A stretch of 64,000 nucleotides of DNA from Thiocapsa bogorovii (GTDB taxonomy: Bacteria > Pseudomonadota > Gammaproteobacteria > Chromatiales > Chromatiaceae), in contig NZ_CP089309.1 in NCBI RefSeq assembly GCF_021228795.1, positions 248,001-312,000 on the forward strand. The letters run 5' to 3'. The number at the start of each line of letters is the position of its first letter. Position 1 is the first letter of the stretch. Position numbers and translations under genes: made by a program. Positions 8,554-17,100 of this stretch are shown one piece after another. Under the pieces are notes generated by a model, which was not told where the DNA came from, searched no databases, and saw only the letters and a program-made list of their open reading frames with translations.

Positions 8554-8724
8554 TCACTGCTTCGCCTGCTCGCTCAGGATAAAGACGGTGATCCCGGATC
8601 CGAGCAGACCTAAGAACACCATCGGGATCCAGGCATCGGTCACGAGCGCTTCGGCTCCGTAGGTCGCGCCGGCCAAGGCCAAGAAGAAGGTTGCCGTGAT
8701 CAGACTTAAGATAAGAGGCATCAT
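8554..8724 (-). CDS. Small membrane protein, 56 residues
   Basis: A short gene, unrecognised, encoding two hydrophobic helices: about residues 4-22 (LILSLITATFFLALAGA) and 33-51 (AWIPMVFLGLLGSGITVFI). A polar tail SEQAKQ follows. Two adjacent ATG codons open it, with AAAGGA seven to ten bases upstream, and a good promoter-like sequence about 35 bases further up. The coincidence of promoter, ribosome-binding site, sensible membrane topology and a following hairpin makes it a likely real small protein. Function is unknown. Confidence 0.6.
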   Translation of the reverse strand: MMPLILSLITATFFLALAGATYGAEALVTDAWIPMVFLGLLGSGITVFILSEQAKQ

Positions 8725-8757
8725 GATTGTTTCCTTTTAGCTACATCGTTGGCTCTA

Positions 8758-8785
8758 ATATTAGTCTTTGCTTAAGTAGTTGCAA
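8758..8785 (-). promoter_or_regulatory. Sigma-70-like promoter for the 56-residue membrane protein
   Basis: On the minus strand TTGCAA (8785-8780), a 16-base spacer and TAATAT (8763-8758) match the -35/-10 pattern. The hexamers stand out in an unusually AT-rich stretch of this GC-rich window. The start codon follows about 34 bases after the -10. Confidence 0.45.
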
Positions 8786-8976
8786 GCCTCGCCGAGCCAC
8801 CCAAAGCGCCTGAAGCCGACCTGTGCAGCCCATGTAACAGATTGAAACTATGAGAGACATCAAGCGCGATAAGGGCGATCAGAAGAATCCGACGCTGCGG
8901 ATCGGACACACGCCTCGATCGATGACAAATTGCAACAAGATGTAACAGGGCCACAGTGGACCCCTTGGAGTACCGG

Positions 8977-9849
8977 ATGAGCGACTCGGATCGTCTTTAC
9001 CGCTTCACCTTCGAGAACATCGGAATTCGCGGCAACCTGGTCCACCTGGACGCGACTTGGCGTGCCGTCCTCGGTGCGCACCCCTACCCGGAAGCGGTCC
9101 GCAATCCGCTCGGCGAGTCGTTGGCCGCGGTCACCTTGCTTGCCTCGACGATCAAATTCGAAGGCTCTCTCATCCTGCAAGCGCAAGGAAAAGGACCCAT
9201 CCGCACCCTGGTTGCTCAGGCGACTCACGAGCACAAGGTGCGCGGGCTTGCCCGCTGGGAAGGCGAGGTGCCTATCGACGGAACACTCGCGGCTCGGTTC
9301 GGCGAGGGCCATCTGGCCTTAACGATCGAGCGTCGCGGTGCCGAACCCTACCAGGGGATCGTCCCGTTGGAGGGGTCGGATCTCTCGGCGGCGATCGAGC
9401 GTTATTTCGTCGACTCCGAGCAGCTCCCGACACGACTCTGGCTCACCGCCGGCGAGAACCGTGCCGCCGGACTGCTGCTGCAGCGCCTCCCCGGCGAGGG
9501 TTTGAGCGACGAAGATTGGTCGCGGATCGGGATGCTCGCAGGGACCCTGACGCCCGAGGAGCTGACCGGCCAATCCACCGGCGATCTCCTCTATCGGCTC
9601 TTCAACGAGGAGTCGATTCGGCTCTTCGAGCCCGAACCGATCGCCTTTCGTTGCGGCTGCTCGCGCACCCGAATCGAGGAGACGCTCAAGCTCCTCGGCC
9701 CGGACGAGGTGGACGACATCATCGCCGAGCAGGGCGCGGTCAGCGTCACCTGCGAGTTCTGCAACCGCAACTACGCATTCGATGCGGTGGACGCCAAACA
9801 GCTCTTCGCCGAGTTGACCCGCCACGAGCCCTCCCCCTCGCAGCACTGA
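8977..9849 (+). CDS. hslO: Hsp33 redox-regulated molecular chaperone
   Basis: A cytosolic holdase chaperone activated by oxidation and unfolding. The C-terminal zinc/redox switch is intact: CGC at about residues 225-227 (FRCGCSRTRIEETL) and CEFC at about 258-261 (VTCEFCNRNY). The N-terminal domain has the family features GNLVHLDATW and LLASTIKFEGSLILQAQGKG. ATG at 8977 is chosen because GGAG precedes it by six bases; an earlier in-frame codon would add seven residues. At 290 residues it is normal length. A nucleoside transporter gene starts 15 bases downstream, suggesting one transcript. Confidence 0.96.
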   Translation: MSDSDRLYRFTFENIGIRGNLVHLDATWRAVLGAHPYPEAVRNPLGESLAAVTLLASTIKFEGSLILQAQGKGPIRTLVAQATHEHKVRGLARWEGEVPIDGTLAARFGEGHLALTIERRGAEPYQGIVPLEGSDLSAAIERYFVDSEQLPTRLWLTAGENRAAGLLLQRLPGEGLSDEDWSRIGMLAGTLTPEELTGQSTGDLLYRLFNEESIRLFEPEPIAFRCGCSRTRIEETLKLLGPDEVDDIIAEQGAVSVTCEFCNRNYAFDAVDAKQLFAELTRHEPSPSQH

Positions 9850-9863
9850 GTCGGCCCGGCCGT

Positions 9864-11114
9864 ATGCTGAGCACCTTGCAGCCCTTGCTCGGACTGGGTG
9901 TCATCCTCGGTCTGGCCTGGCTCGCTAGCGAGCGACGTCGCGCGGTCAGCCCGCGCTTGGTCCTCGCTGGCCTGGCCCTGCAGATCGCGCTTGCCCTTCT
10001 GCTGTTGAAGCTGCCGCTCGCCCAAGCCGCCTTTCTGGCTCTCACCGACCTCGTGCTGGCCGTGCAGCGCGCCACCCAAGCCGGCACCGAGCTGGTCTTC
10101 GGTTTCCTCGGCGGCGGCGCAGCACCCTTCGAGACGCGCTACCCGCAAAACAGCTTCGTACTCGCCTTTCAGGCGCTCCCGTTGATCCTGGTGATGAGCG
10201 CACTCTCCGCCCTGCTCTTCCACTGGCGCGTGCTGCCGCTGCTCGTGCAAGGCTTCGCTTGGCTCTTGCGACGGACCATGGGCACCGGCGGGGCGCTGGG
10301 TCTGGGCGCGGCGGCGAACGTCTTCGTCGGCATGACCGAGGCACCACTCTTGATCCGGCCTTACCTCGCGGGACTATCGCGCTCGGCACTCTTCGCGCTC
10401 ATGACCTGCGGCATGGCGACCGTCGCCGGAACCGTCATGGTGCTGTATGCGGGGATCCTGGCCGACACCGTGCCGGACGCGATGGGACATATCCTGACCG
10501 CCTCCCTGATCAGCGCACCCGCGGCCTTGATGATCGCCGGCGTTCTGGTGCCGGAGCACGCTGAGGAGGCGGACCGCTCGATCGTCGCTATCCCGAGCGC
10601 GTCGCGCAGCAGTATGGACGCCATTACACGCGGGACGCTCGATGCCATCCCGCTCTGGCTCAACATCCTGGCGATGTTGATCGTGATGGTCGCGCTGGTG
10701 AGTCTCGCCAACCAGATGCTGGGTCTGCTGCCGACGGTCGCCGGCGAGCCCTTGACCGCACAGCGCATCCTCGGCTGGGCGATGGCGCCGGTCGTCTGGC
10801 TGATCGGCATCCCATGGTCCGAGGCGCAGGTGGCCGGCTCCCTGATGGGCATTAAGACCATCCTCAACGAGCTGATCGCCTACCTGGAGCTCGCCGGCAC
10901 CGCAAGTGCCGAGCTCAGCGAGAGAAGCCGGCTGATCATGACCTACGCACTCTGCGGATTCGCCAATCTCGGCAGCCTTGGCATCATGATCGGCGGCCTC
11001 GGGGCCATGGCGCCGGAACGCCGCGACGAGATCGTCGCCCTGGGACTGAAGTCGATCCTCGCCGGGACCATGGCAACGCTGTCGACGGGAGCGGTCGTGG
11101 CCCTGATTCTCTGA
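9864..11114 (+). CDS. Concentrative nucleoside transporter (NupC/CNT family)
   Basis: A 416-residue polytopic inner-membrane protein, about the usual 400-425 for bacterial CNTs. These proteins import nucleosides driven by H+ or Na+. Family landmarks include GGGAAPFETRYPQNSFVLAF early on, the helical-hairpin motif AANVFVGMTEAPLLIRPYL, GIPWSEAQVAGSLMGIKTILNELIAY and the C-terminal CGFANLGSLGIMIGGLG with the conserved CGFAN. It starts 15 bases after hslO. Substrate range (pyrimidine versus purine) is not readable from the sequence. Confidence 0.92.
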   Translation: MLSTLQPLLGLGVILGLAWLASERRRAVSPRLVLAGLALQIALALLLLKLPLAQAAFLALTDLVLAVQRATQAGTELVFGFLGGGAAPFETRYPQNSFVLAFQALPLILVMSALSALLFHWRVLPLLVQGFAWLLRRTMGTGGALGLGAAANVFVGMTEAPLLIRPYLAGLSRSALFALMTCGMATVAGTVMVLYAGILADTVPDAMGHILTASLISAPAALMIAGVLVPEHAEEADRSIVAIPSASRSSMDAITRGTLDAIPLWLNILAMLIVMVALVSLANQMLGLLPTVAGEPLTAQRILGWAMAPVVWLIGIPWSEAQVAGSLMGIKTILNELIAYLELAGTASAELSERSRLIMTYALCGFANLGSLGIMIGGLGAMAPERRDEIVALGLKSILAGTMATLSTGAVVALIL

Positions 11115-11147
11115 GGCGCTCCTCGGCTCGGTTGCAGCGCGGCCCCG

Positions 11148-11180
11148 CTGGTTGCGCCGTGCGGCGCGAGCCGCAACCAG
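11148..11180. terminator. GC-rich hairpin after the nucleoside transporter
   Basis: CTGGTTGCG and CGCAACCAG are nine-base arms around a GC-rich 15-base centre that can itself pair (GCGCC/GGCGC). It begins 33 bases after the transporter stop. No T-run follows closely. A degenerate REP-type repeat is an alternative. The rest of the 256-base gap shows nothing. Confidence 0.4.
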
Positions 11181-11370
11181 TCGACGGAGTGGTTTTGCAC
11201 CCCCATCTTCGGCGCAACCTCGCCAAAAAACGGCTCCGCCGACGCAACGCCGATGTCGAGGATCGATCGGATCCGCAACCCTCTCGAAACGAAAAAACGC
11301 CTCGGTGGCTCACCTTTTGAGCCACCCACCTGTTTAGGATCACGCTCACCGGACCCATGAGGCGACCCCA

Positions 11371-11739
11371 ATGTCCCATCGGCAACGATCTGCAACGAAT
11401 GTCCCCGAGCCCTCTCTCGACGAGGCCGTCATCGGCCGTCACCTGGTCATCCAGCGCAGTCGCCTCGCGGGTTTCCGCCACCATGAGGCACCGGCTTTCC
11501 TGCCCGCACTGCGGGCCGGCTCCCCCCTGACCCTCAGCGCGGAGCGCGACAACCCGCACGACGGCGATGCCGTGGCCATCCTTTGGCAGGGCCACATGCT
11601 GGGCTATCTCCCGCGTGGCGAGAACCTGGTCGTCGCCAGGCTGCTGGCGCGACAACGCCGCTTGAGCGCCCGCATCCGACGCCTCGTGCCGGAAGCCGAC
11701 CACAACCAGCGGTTGCAAATCGAGATCTTGATGCATTGA
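11371..11739 (+). CDS. HIRAN-domain protein
   Basis: A 122-residue protein whose centre is a HIRAN domain: LTLSAERDNPHDGDAVAILWQGHMLGYLPR followed by ENLVVARLLARQ, here quoted in pieces, fits the family pattern of DNPHD, AV and LGYLPR. HIRAN domains bind 3' DNA ends in Rad5/HLTF and also occur alone in bacteria, where the role is unproven. The remaining residues are basic (RRLSARIRRL), in keeping with nucleic-acid contact. No clear operon partner; the Cys-rich gene begins 57 bases later. Confidence 0.8.
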   Translation: MSHRQRSATNVPEPSLDEAVIGRHLVIQRSRLAGFRHHEAPAFLPALRAGSPLTLSAERDNPHDGDAVAILWQGHMLGYLPRGENLVVARLLARQRRLSARIRRLVPEADHNQRLQIEILMH

Positions 11740-11796
11740 CGTCCCGAACCTCGGCGATTAGTTTCACGCCGGTACACCGGCCGACCGAGGCGCATC

Positions 11797-12111
11797 ATGG
11801 GCGAGGAGATCAGAGGACATTGCTGGAATTGCGGGCGGGGACTGACTAAGCTCGATTACGGGCGCGAGCTGCGCTGCCCCGGTTGCGACAAACCGACCCA
11901 TTGCTGTCGCAACTGTCGGCATTACGCGCCCGGACGACCCAACGAGTGCCGGGAACCGATGGTGGATCGCGTCATTGCGAAAGACCGATCCAACTTCTGC
12001 GACTGGTTTCAGCCTCTGCTGCAGTCGCCTGCGCTGAAACCCGGCGATCTCCCGAGCGCGTCGACCGACCCGGAGTCGCTGAAACGTGCCGCGGAGGATC
12101 TGTTCAAATGA
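11797..12111 (+). CDS. Small cysteine-rich zinc-ribbon-like protein
   Basis: A 104-residue protein with four Cys pairs or clusters in the first 65 residues: CWNCG, CPGC, CCRNC and later C-R-E-P and NFCDWF. These form one or two treble-clef or ribbon zinc sites. The segment RHYAPGRPNECREPM and the closing KDRSNFCDWFQP are the conserved core of a small proteobacterial family that I recognise by pattern but cannot name. The C-terminal 35 residues are less ordered. Its TGA overlaps the ATG of the following methyltransferase gene (ATGA), so the two are translationally coupled. Function unknown. Confidence 0.7.
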   Translation: MGEEIRGHCWNCGRGLTKLDYGRELRCPGCDKPTHCCRNCRHYAPGRPNECREPMVDRVIAKDRSNFCDWFQPLLQSPALKPGDLPSASTDPESLKRAAEDLFK

Positions 12112-12872
12112 CCGACCGCAGAGGCCCTTTGCGTTCGGTTGACTGCTTACTCCTCGCCGTCGGACTCTGCCTGCTCACGACGGTCAACGCCTGCGCATCG
12201 GATCAAGACATGACCGCGGAACGTCAACGACTCGTCGAGAAGATCGAGGCCGAGGTCCGCATGACCGCCCCCGAGCTGGGTTTCGCGCGGCTCGATCCTC
12301 GGGTTGCCGAGGCCATGCTTCGAGTGCCTCGCCACGCCTTCGTACCGAACGCTCAACGCGCCTTGGCCTATGCCAATCACCCCCTGCCGATCGGCGGCGG
12401 GCAGACCATCTCTCAGCCCTACATCGTCGCCATCATGAGTCAGCTGCTCGACGTCGGCCCCGGCGACCGGGTTTTCGAGCTGGGCACCGGGTCCGGGTAT
12501 CAGGCGGCCGTACTGGCTGAGATGGGGGTCGATGTCTATTCGGTCGAAATCGTCCCCGAGCTGGCCGAGCGCGCGCACGCGAATCTCGAGGCCGCGGGTT
12601 ACCCGCAGGTCCAGGTCCGTGCCGGCGACGGATGGCTCGGCTGGCCCGAGGCCGCTCCGTTCGACGGCATCATCCTGACCGCCGCCGCGCCCGTGATTCC
12701 GGACCAGCTGATCGATCAACTGAAACCCGGCGGCCGTCTGGTGATGCCGATCGGCGAGACGCATAGCGTCCAACAGCTCGCGATCTTCGACAAGGACGAG
12801 GACGGCACCCTGCGACGCCGTGACCTCCTGCCGGTGCGTTTCGTGCCGGTGACCGGACCCTTGGGCGACTGA
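12108..12872 (+). CDS. pcm: Protein-L-isoaspartate O-methyltransferase, probably exported
   Basis: A SAM-dependent repair enzyme that methylates isoaspartyl residues in aged proteins. The family core is complete: LDPRVAEAMLRVPRHAFVP, PLPIGGGQTISQPYIVA, SAM motif I FELGTGSGYQAAVLAEMG, then VYSVEIVPELAERA and LKPGGRLVMPIG. Unusually, the 254-residue protein has a 30-residue N-terminal extension: basic start MTDRRG, hydrophobic core CLLLAVGLCLLTTV, then NACASDQ. That looks like a Sec signal peptide, perhaps a lipoprotein (VNA-Cys). The start is fixed by the ATGA overlap with the upstream gene. A periplasmic Pcm is known in some bacteria; export here is inference. Confidence 0.9.
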   Translation: MTDRRGPLRSVDCLLLAVGLCLLTTVNACASDQDMTAERQRLVEKIEAEVRMTAPELGFARLDPRVAEAMLRVPRHAFVPNAQRALAYANHPLPIGGGQTISQPYIVAIMSQLLDVGPGDRVFELGTGSGYQAAVLAEMGVDVYSVEIVPELAERAHANLEAAGYPQVQVRAGDGWLGWPEAAPFDGIILTAAAPVIPDQLIDQLKPGGRLVMPIGETHSVQQLAIFDKDEDGTLRRRDLLPVRFVPVTGPLGD

Positions 12873-12999
12873 GCGATGCCGATGCCGTGCCCGCATCCCC
12901 GTGCGAACATCGGGATCCCGGATCCGGAATGGATCCGGTGTCTGCCGCCGAGGAACTACCGGACAACGAGGCCGTGGCCCCATCCGTCCCGGCGGATCC

Positions 13000-15405
13000 G
13001 TGTCTGAAGAGACCCTCGCGCGCTTGCATGAGGACACCCTCGAAACCCTCGTCCGCACGCTGCAGCGACATGCACAAGGCGCCGGTCATCGCGCGACCTT
13101 GCTGTTGAGCGGTGATGCGGACTGGACCGCAGACCTTGCGCGGCGTTGCGTCGCCGCGCTCGCGGATCAGGTTCCGAACTGGCTAACCGAGCGATCCCTG
13201 GCCGACGGCGCCCTTGCGCTGCGGGCCGCGGACCGGCTGCTCGGCAGCGATCTCGATCTCTTGGTCTATGACGCCCACAGCGGCTTCGACCCGGATGGTT
13301 TCGGCGCGGCCACCGGGGCGATTCGCAGAGGCGGTCTCCTCCTGCTGTTGACCCCGCCGTTGGCCGATTGGCCTGATCTCGTCGACCCGCAAGCCGAGCG
13401 CATCGCTGTTTGGCCAAATACGGCAGCATCGGTCGGCGGGCGTTTCCTGCGCCGGCTCGCGAGGCTGCTCGGGTCCGACCCGGGTGTCGTCCATCGTGCC
13501 CAAGGTGGCCCGGAAAGCATCTCGAGCGCGAAGAGATTCGTCTCCGACAGCACGCGCGTCACCCCGGAGCCGGACGACCCTGGCCAGACCACCAAAAACA
13601 GCGACCCCGACCCCGCCGAGCCCGCCACATCGGATCAAGATCACGCCATCGCGGCCATCCTGGCGGTCGCACACGGCCGTGCACGCCGCCCGCTCGTGAT
13701 CCGAGCGCATCGCGGACGCGGCAAGAGTGCCGCCCTGGGCCTCGCCGCCGGCCGACTGCTGCGCGATAGTCCGCTCCGAATCCTGGCGACCGCGCCGCGA
13801 CGCTCGGCGGCCGACGCGCTCTTCAAGCACGCCGCAGCCGTGTTGGACGATCATGCTAGGGCCTCCGCTCCTGATAAGTGGACCGGGACGACGACGGACA
13901 CGGCGACGCCACCGATGGCAGATCGATCCGTGCACAGTCGTGCATCGGGATCACTCGCTTTCGTCTCCCCTGCCGATCTCGCCGCGGAAACACCGGCAGC
14001 CGATCTGCTCCTGATCGACGAGGCCGCCGGCATCCCCGCGCCCATCCTTGAGACCCTACTCTCCCGTTACCCGCGCGTCGTCTTCGCGACCACGGTCCAC
14101 GGCTACGAGGGCACCGGGCGCGGCTTCGACGTACGTTTTCGCAACACGCTGGATCGGCTCACACCGAATTGGCGCGCAATCGCCCTCGACACACCGATTC
14201 GCTGGGCGGACGGTGACCCGCTCGAAGCCCTGACCTTCCGGGCCCTGCTGCTCGACGCAGCCCCCGCCTCGGAGGAGGAGCTGCGCGAAGCCGACCTCGC
14301 CGATATCCGTTGCGAGCGTCTCGACCGCGACGCATTGGTCCAAGACGAGAAGACCCTGCGCGAGCTCTTCGGTCTGCTCGTCCTGGCCCATTACCAGACC
14401 CGGCCGATGGATCTGCGCATGCTGCTGGACGGTCCGAATGTCCGCGTCTACGCGCTGCGATCGCGCGGGCACGTCGTCGCCACCCTGCTCGCCGCGGAGG
14501 AAGGCGGCTTCACCGATCCCGCCTTGTGCGAGGCGATCTTCAGGGGGCGACGACGGCCGCGTGGTCACCTGCTCCCGCAGACCCTGTCGACGCATGCCGG
14601 ACTCGCCGAGGCCCCTGCCCTGCGCTACCTACGCGTGATCCGCATCGCCGTCCATCCGGCGCTTGCACGCCGCGGGCTCGGCCGCAGACTGCTGCGCCGT
14701 CTCGCGCGTGACGGTCGCACCGAGGGCGTCGATCTCCTCGGCGCGAGCTTCGGCGCGACACCGGAATTGATCCGCTTTTGGGACCGCTGCGGCTTTCGCC
14801 CGGCACAGATAGGCACCAGCCGAAATGCCGCAAGCGGCGAGCATGCGCTCGTCGTGCTGCGCCGTCTCGACGCGCGCGGTTGGCGCTTTGCCGCAGGGGC
14901 CGAGGCACGCCTGGAATCCCGGCTCCCGGTGCTGTTGGGCGGCCCGCTGCGCATGCTCGCCCCCGCCACCCTTCTCGCGCTCGTCGCTGCGATCCGCACC
15001 CCACCCGTCCCGGGCTCCGGCGAGCTGCCATCGACCCTCTGTCGAGATGCGATCGACGACCATGAGCTGAGCGGCTTCACCGAAGGCTATCGCTCTCTGG
15101 ACGCCACCCTCCCGCTCCTGGCCGAGCTCGTCCGGCGCCGACTCGGATCCTGCCTGCGAGCCGGACGCATCGCGGACGACGACGCAGCACTGTTGATCGC
15201 GGTCGCCCGCCAGCTCCATTGCCCCACGTTGTTGGCGGACCGCCTCGGCACGAAGGGTCGCGACGCGATCATCACCCGCATCCGACGCGCAGCCGCCGCG
15301 CTGCGGTCCGCCCCAAGCGAGACCCTCCCCCGCGCGACAGCCATGCAAGACGCGTCGTCTCCGTCGCTTCCATTGGTATCTGCAACACGCGAGTGCGCCG
15401 AATGA
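13000..15405 (+). CDS. tmcA: tRNA(Met) cytidine acetyltransferase
   Basis: Makes N4-acetylcytidine at the wobble position of elongator tRNA-Met using acetyl-CoA and ATP. Domain order: an N-terminal DUF1726-like part; a RecD-type helicase module with Walker A RGRGKSAALGLAAG at about residue 237 and Walker B LLLIDEAAGIP at about 335, followed by TTVHGYEGTGRGF; a GNAT domain with RIAVHPALARRGLGRRLL at about 547; and a C-terminal tRNA-binding region. At 801 residues it is longer than the E. coli enzyme (671) because of a Ser/Asp/Pro-rich insert near residues 165-215 and a longer tail. GTG at 13000 is a best guess. The stop overlaps the NUDIX start (ATGA). Confidence 0.93.
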   Translation: MSEETLARLHEDTLETLVRTLQRHAQGAGHRATLLLSGDADWTADLARRCVAALADQVPNWLTERSLADGALALRAADRLLGSDLDLLVYDAHSGFDPDGFGAATGAIRRGGLLLLLTPPLADWPDLVDPQAERIAVWPNTAASVGGRFLRRLARLLGSDPGVVHRAQGGPESISSAKRFVSDSTRVTPEPDDPGQTTKNSDPDPAEPATSDQDHAIAAILAVAHGRARRPLVIRAHRGRGKSAALGLAAGRLLRDSPLRILATAPRRSAADALFKHAAAVLDDHARASAPDKWTGTTTDTATPPMADRSVHSRASGSLAFVSPADLAAETPAADLLLIDEAAGIPAPILETLLSRYPRVVFATTVHGYEGTGRGFDVRFRNTLDRLTPNWRAIALDTPIRWADGDPLEALTFRALLLDAAPASEEELREADLADIRCERLDRDALVQDEKTLRELFGLLVLAHYQTRPMDLRMLLDGPNVRVYALRSRGHVVATLLAAEEGGFTDPALCEAIFRGRRRPRGHLLPQTLSTHAGLAEAPALRYLRVIRIAVHPALARRGLGRRLLRRLARDGRTEGVDLLGASFGATPELIRFWDRCGFRPAQIGTSRNAASGEHALVVLRRLDARGWRFAAGAEARLESRLPVLLGGPLRMLAPATLLALVAAIRTPPVPGSGELPSTLCRDAIDDHELSGFTEGYRSLDATLPLLAELVRRRLGSCLRAGRIADDDAALLIAVARQLHCPTLLADRLGTKGRDAIITRIRRAAAALRSAPSETLPRATAMQDASSPSLPLVSATRECAE

Positions 15406-15878
15406 AACGCCGACTGATCCTCTCCGCCGGCGTCGTTCCGGTCCGTCGGTTCGGATCCGAGATCCATGTCCTGATTCTGCGCTGCTACGGCTACTGGGAT
15501 TTCCCCAAGGGCGAGACCGAGCCCGGCGAAGAGCCGTTGAGCGCCGCACGCCGCGAGGTCGCCGAAGAGACCGGACTGACCGACCTGGATTTTCGTTGGG
15601 GGACGTCTTTCGTGGAAACGCCGCCATACGGTCGCGGCAAGGTCGCGCGTTATTATCTGGCGGAGTCACCGCACGGTGATGTGGCCCTGGGGATCAACCC
15701 GCAACTTGGTTTTGCCGAGCACCAGGAGTTTCGCTGGGTCACCGAAGCAGAGGCGCGGGCGCTTCTGAACGAACGTGTGCGCACCGTCCTGGATTGGGCC
15801 GTGCGGCGCATGCGCGAATGGCCAGCGGCCCCGGCCGCCGAATCCGTCAACCGACCACCAGAGGACCGCCAACCATGA
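15402..15878 (+). CDS. NUDIX hydrolase
   Basis: A 158-residue pyrophosphohydrolase with a perfect NUDIX box: GETEPGEEPLSAARREVAEE then TGL, matching GX5EX7REUXEEXGU. Before it, SAGVVPVRR and YWDFPKG resemble the diadenosine-tetraphosphate (bis-Nudix/Ap4A) hydrolase subgroup. Its substrate therefore may be a dinucleoside polyphosphate, but this is uncertain. Both ends overlap neighbours as ATGA (tmcA upstream, yceH downstream). This puts it firmly in a translationally coupled tmcA-nudix-yceH unit. Confidence 0.9.
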   Translation: MKRRLILSAGVVPVRRFGSEIHVLILRCYGYWDFPKGETEPGEEPLSAARREVAEETGLTDLDFRWGTSFVETPPYGRGKVARYYLAESPHGDVALGINPQLGFAEHQEFRWVTEAEARALLNERVRTVLDWAVRRMREWPAAPAAESVNRPPEDRQP

Positions 15879-16543
15879 CGATCGAGCACGACCCCGAAAC
15901 CTCCGATGCCATGCTGACCCCGGCGGAAGCACGCGTCCTCGGCTGCCTCATGGAAAAGCAGCGCACCACACCCGACCAATACCCATTGACCCTGAACAGC
16001 CTCGTCAGCGCCTGCAACCAGAAGAGCGCTCGCCATCCCGTCATGAACATGACCCCCGGCGAGGTCGGCCACGTGGTCAATCAATTGCGTGACCGCGGCC
16101 TCATCTACGCCAGTCTTTCGGGTCGCACCGAACGCTACGACCACAAGATCGTCGGCACCTTCCTGCTGAGCCGAGAAGAGCATGCCCTGCTGTGTGCCCT
16201 GATGTTGCGTGGCCCCCAGACCATCGGCGAGTTGCGCACCAACACCGCACGGCTGGCCGATTTCAAGGATCTCGATCAGGTCATCACCACATTGCACGGC
16301 ATGGCCAAGCGCGACCGCCCGCTCGTCGTCGAGCTACCGCGACAGCCAGGCAAGCGGGAGGAGCGCTACGCGCACCTGCTCTGCGGGCGACCCAAGATCG
16401 AGGACATACCGGAGTCCGCGCGCGCGTCGAGCGGCGAGCCGACCCGCAGCGCCCGCATCGAAGCTCTGGAGGTCGAGGTCGCGGAGCTCCGTGCGCAGAT
16501 CGACCGACTCTGGACCCTGACCGGGCTCGAGGATCAGCGCTGA
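15875..16543 (+). CDS. yceH: YceH family protein (DUF480)
   Basis: A 222-residue cytosolic protein with the paired winged-helix fold of DUF480. Diagnostic stretches are LTPAEARVLGCLMEKQRTTP, YPLTLNSLVSACNQKSAR, and LMLRGPQTIGELRTNT with the HGMAKRDRPLV that follows. The last 40 residues form a coiled coil (RIEALEVEVAELRAQIDRLW). I use ATG at 15875, which overlaps the NUDIX stop, rather than an in-frame codon 27 residues earlier. Function is unknown; the fold suggests DNA or protein binding. Confidence 0.92.
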   Translation: MTIEHDPETSDAMLTPAEARVLGCLMEKQRTTPDQYPLTLNSLVSACNQKSARHPVMNMTPGEVGHVVNQLRDRGLIYASLSGRTERYDHKIVGTFLLSREEHALLCALMLRGPQTIGELRTNTARLADFKDLDQVITTLHGMAKRDRPLVVELPRQPGKREERYAHLLCGRPKIEDIPESARASSGEPTRSARIEALEVEVAELRAQIDRLWTLTGLEDQR

Positions 16544-16801
16544 GCGCAGACGCCATGCGACAGACAGGCAACTCGGCCAGCGAGATCGGCAACCGTTGCG
16601 CGCCGCGCACGATTGTCGGTTTTTCGGGCTCAATGACTCGAATATATCGAGGTTTTAGACACTGCCGTGTCGAGGACCGAACCGGAAAGCGCCATGCAGA
16701 CACGGATGAGTACGGACACGCAGGGCGCTGGGGCGAGGGCGGACGTGAGCGAGAGCAGCCGCAGAGGACCCCAAGAAAGATATGTAAGGCTTTGAATTAA
16801 T

Positions 16802-16891
16802 TGGCGGAGAGGGTGGGATTCGAACCCACGGAGGGGATAAACCCTCAACGGTTTTCAAGACCGCCGCTTTCGACCGCTCAGCCACCTCTCC
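16802..16891 (-). tRNA. tRNA-Ser (anticodon UGA)
   Basis: Minus-strand cloverleaf of 90 bases including the encoded CCA end. GGAGAGG pairs with CCTCTCC in the acceptor stem. The D arm GGCTGAGCGGTC, the anticodon loop CTTGAAA with UGA (forward 16855-16857), the long class-II variable arm (TTGAGGGTTTATCCCCTC) and GGTTCGAATCCC in the T arm are all present. The variable arm and discriminator G fit serine. It stands alone between yceH and the Bax-inhibitor gene; the 258 bases on its 3' side hold nothing recognisable. Confidence 0.97.
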
Positions 16892-17100
16892 GAATCGACC
16901 GCCCGGCCCAATACCCCCCGACGCTGTCGGGCATCGAACGCCAAGTGGAAGCGGAGGGAAGGATACCGCATGTCAAAGGCGGACCCAAACGCCTTGATGC
17001 TTGCGTGAGCGACTCCATCAGGTATCCTTCAGGAACTCGGATCTTCTCGCCGAGTCAGACTCGGCAGCTTGGACTTGTCTTAACCGGAGTGACCACACCA

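Noticed and set aside
11132-11337. Short frames overlapping the hairpin after the nucleoside transporter
   Set aside because: Arg/Pro-rich, no start signal, and they run through the palindrome; treated as noncoding.
16544-16801. Possible small RNA or gene between yceH and the tRNA
   Set aside because: No hairpin with T-run, no reading frame with protein character; only AT-rich bases next to the tRNA 3' side.
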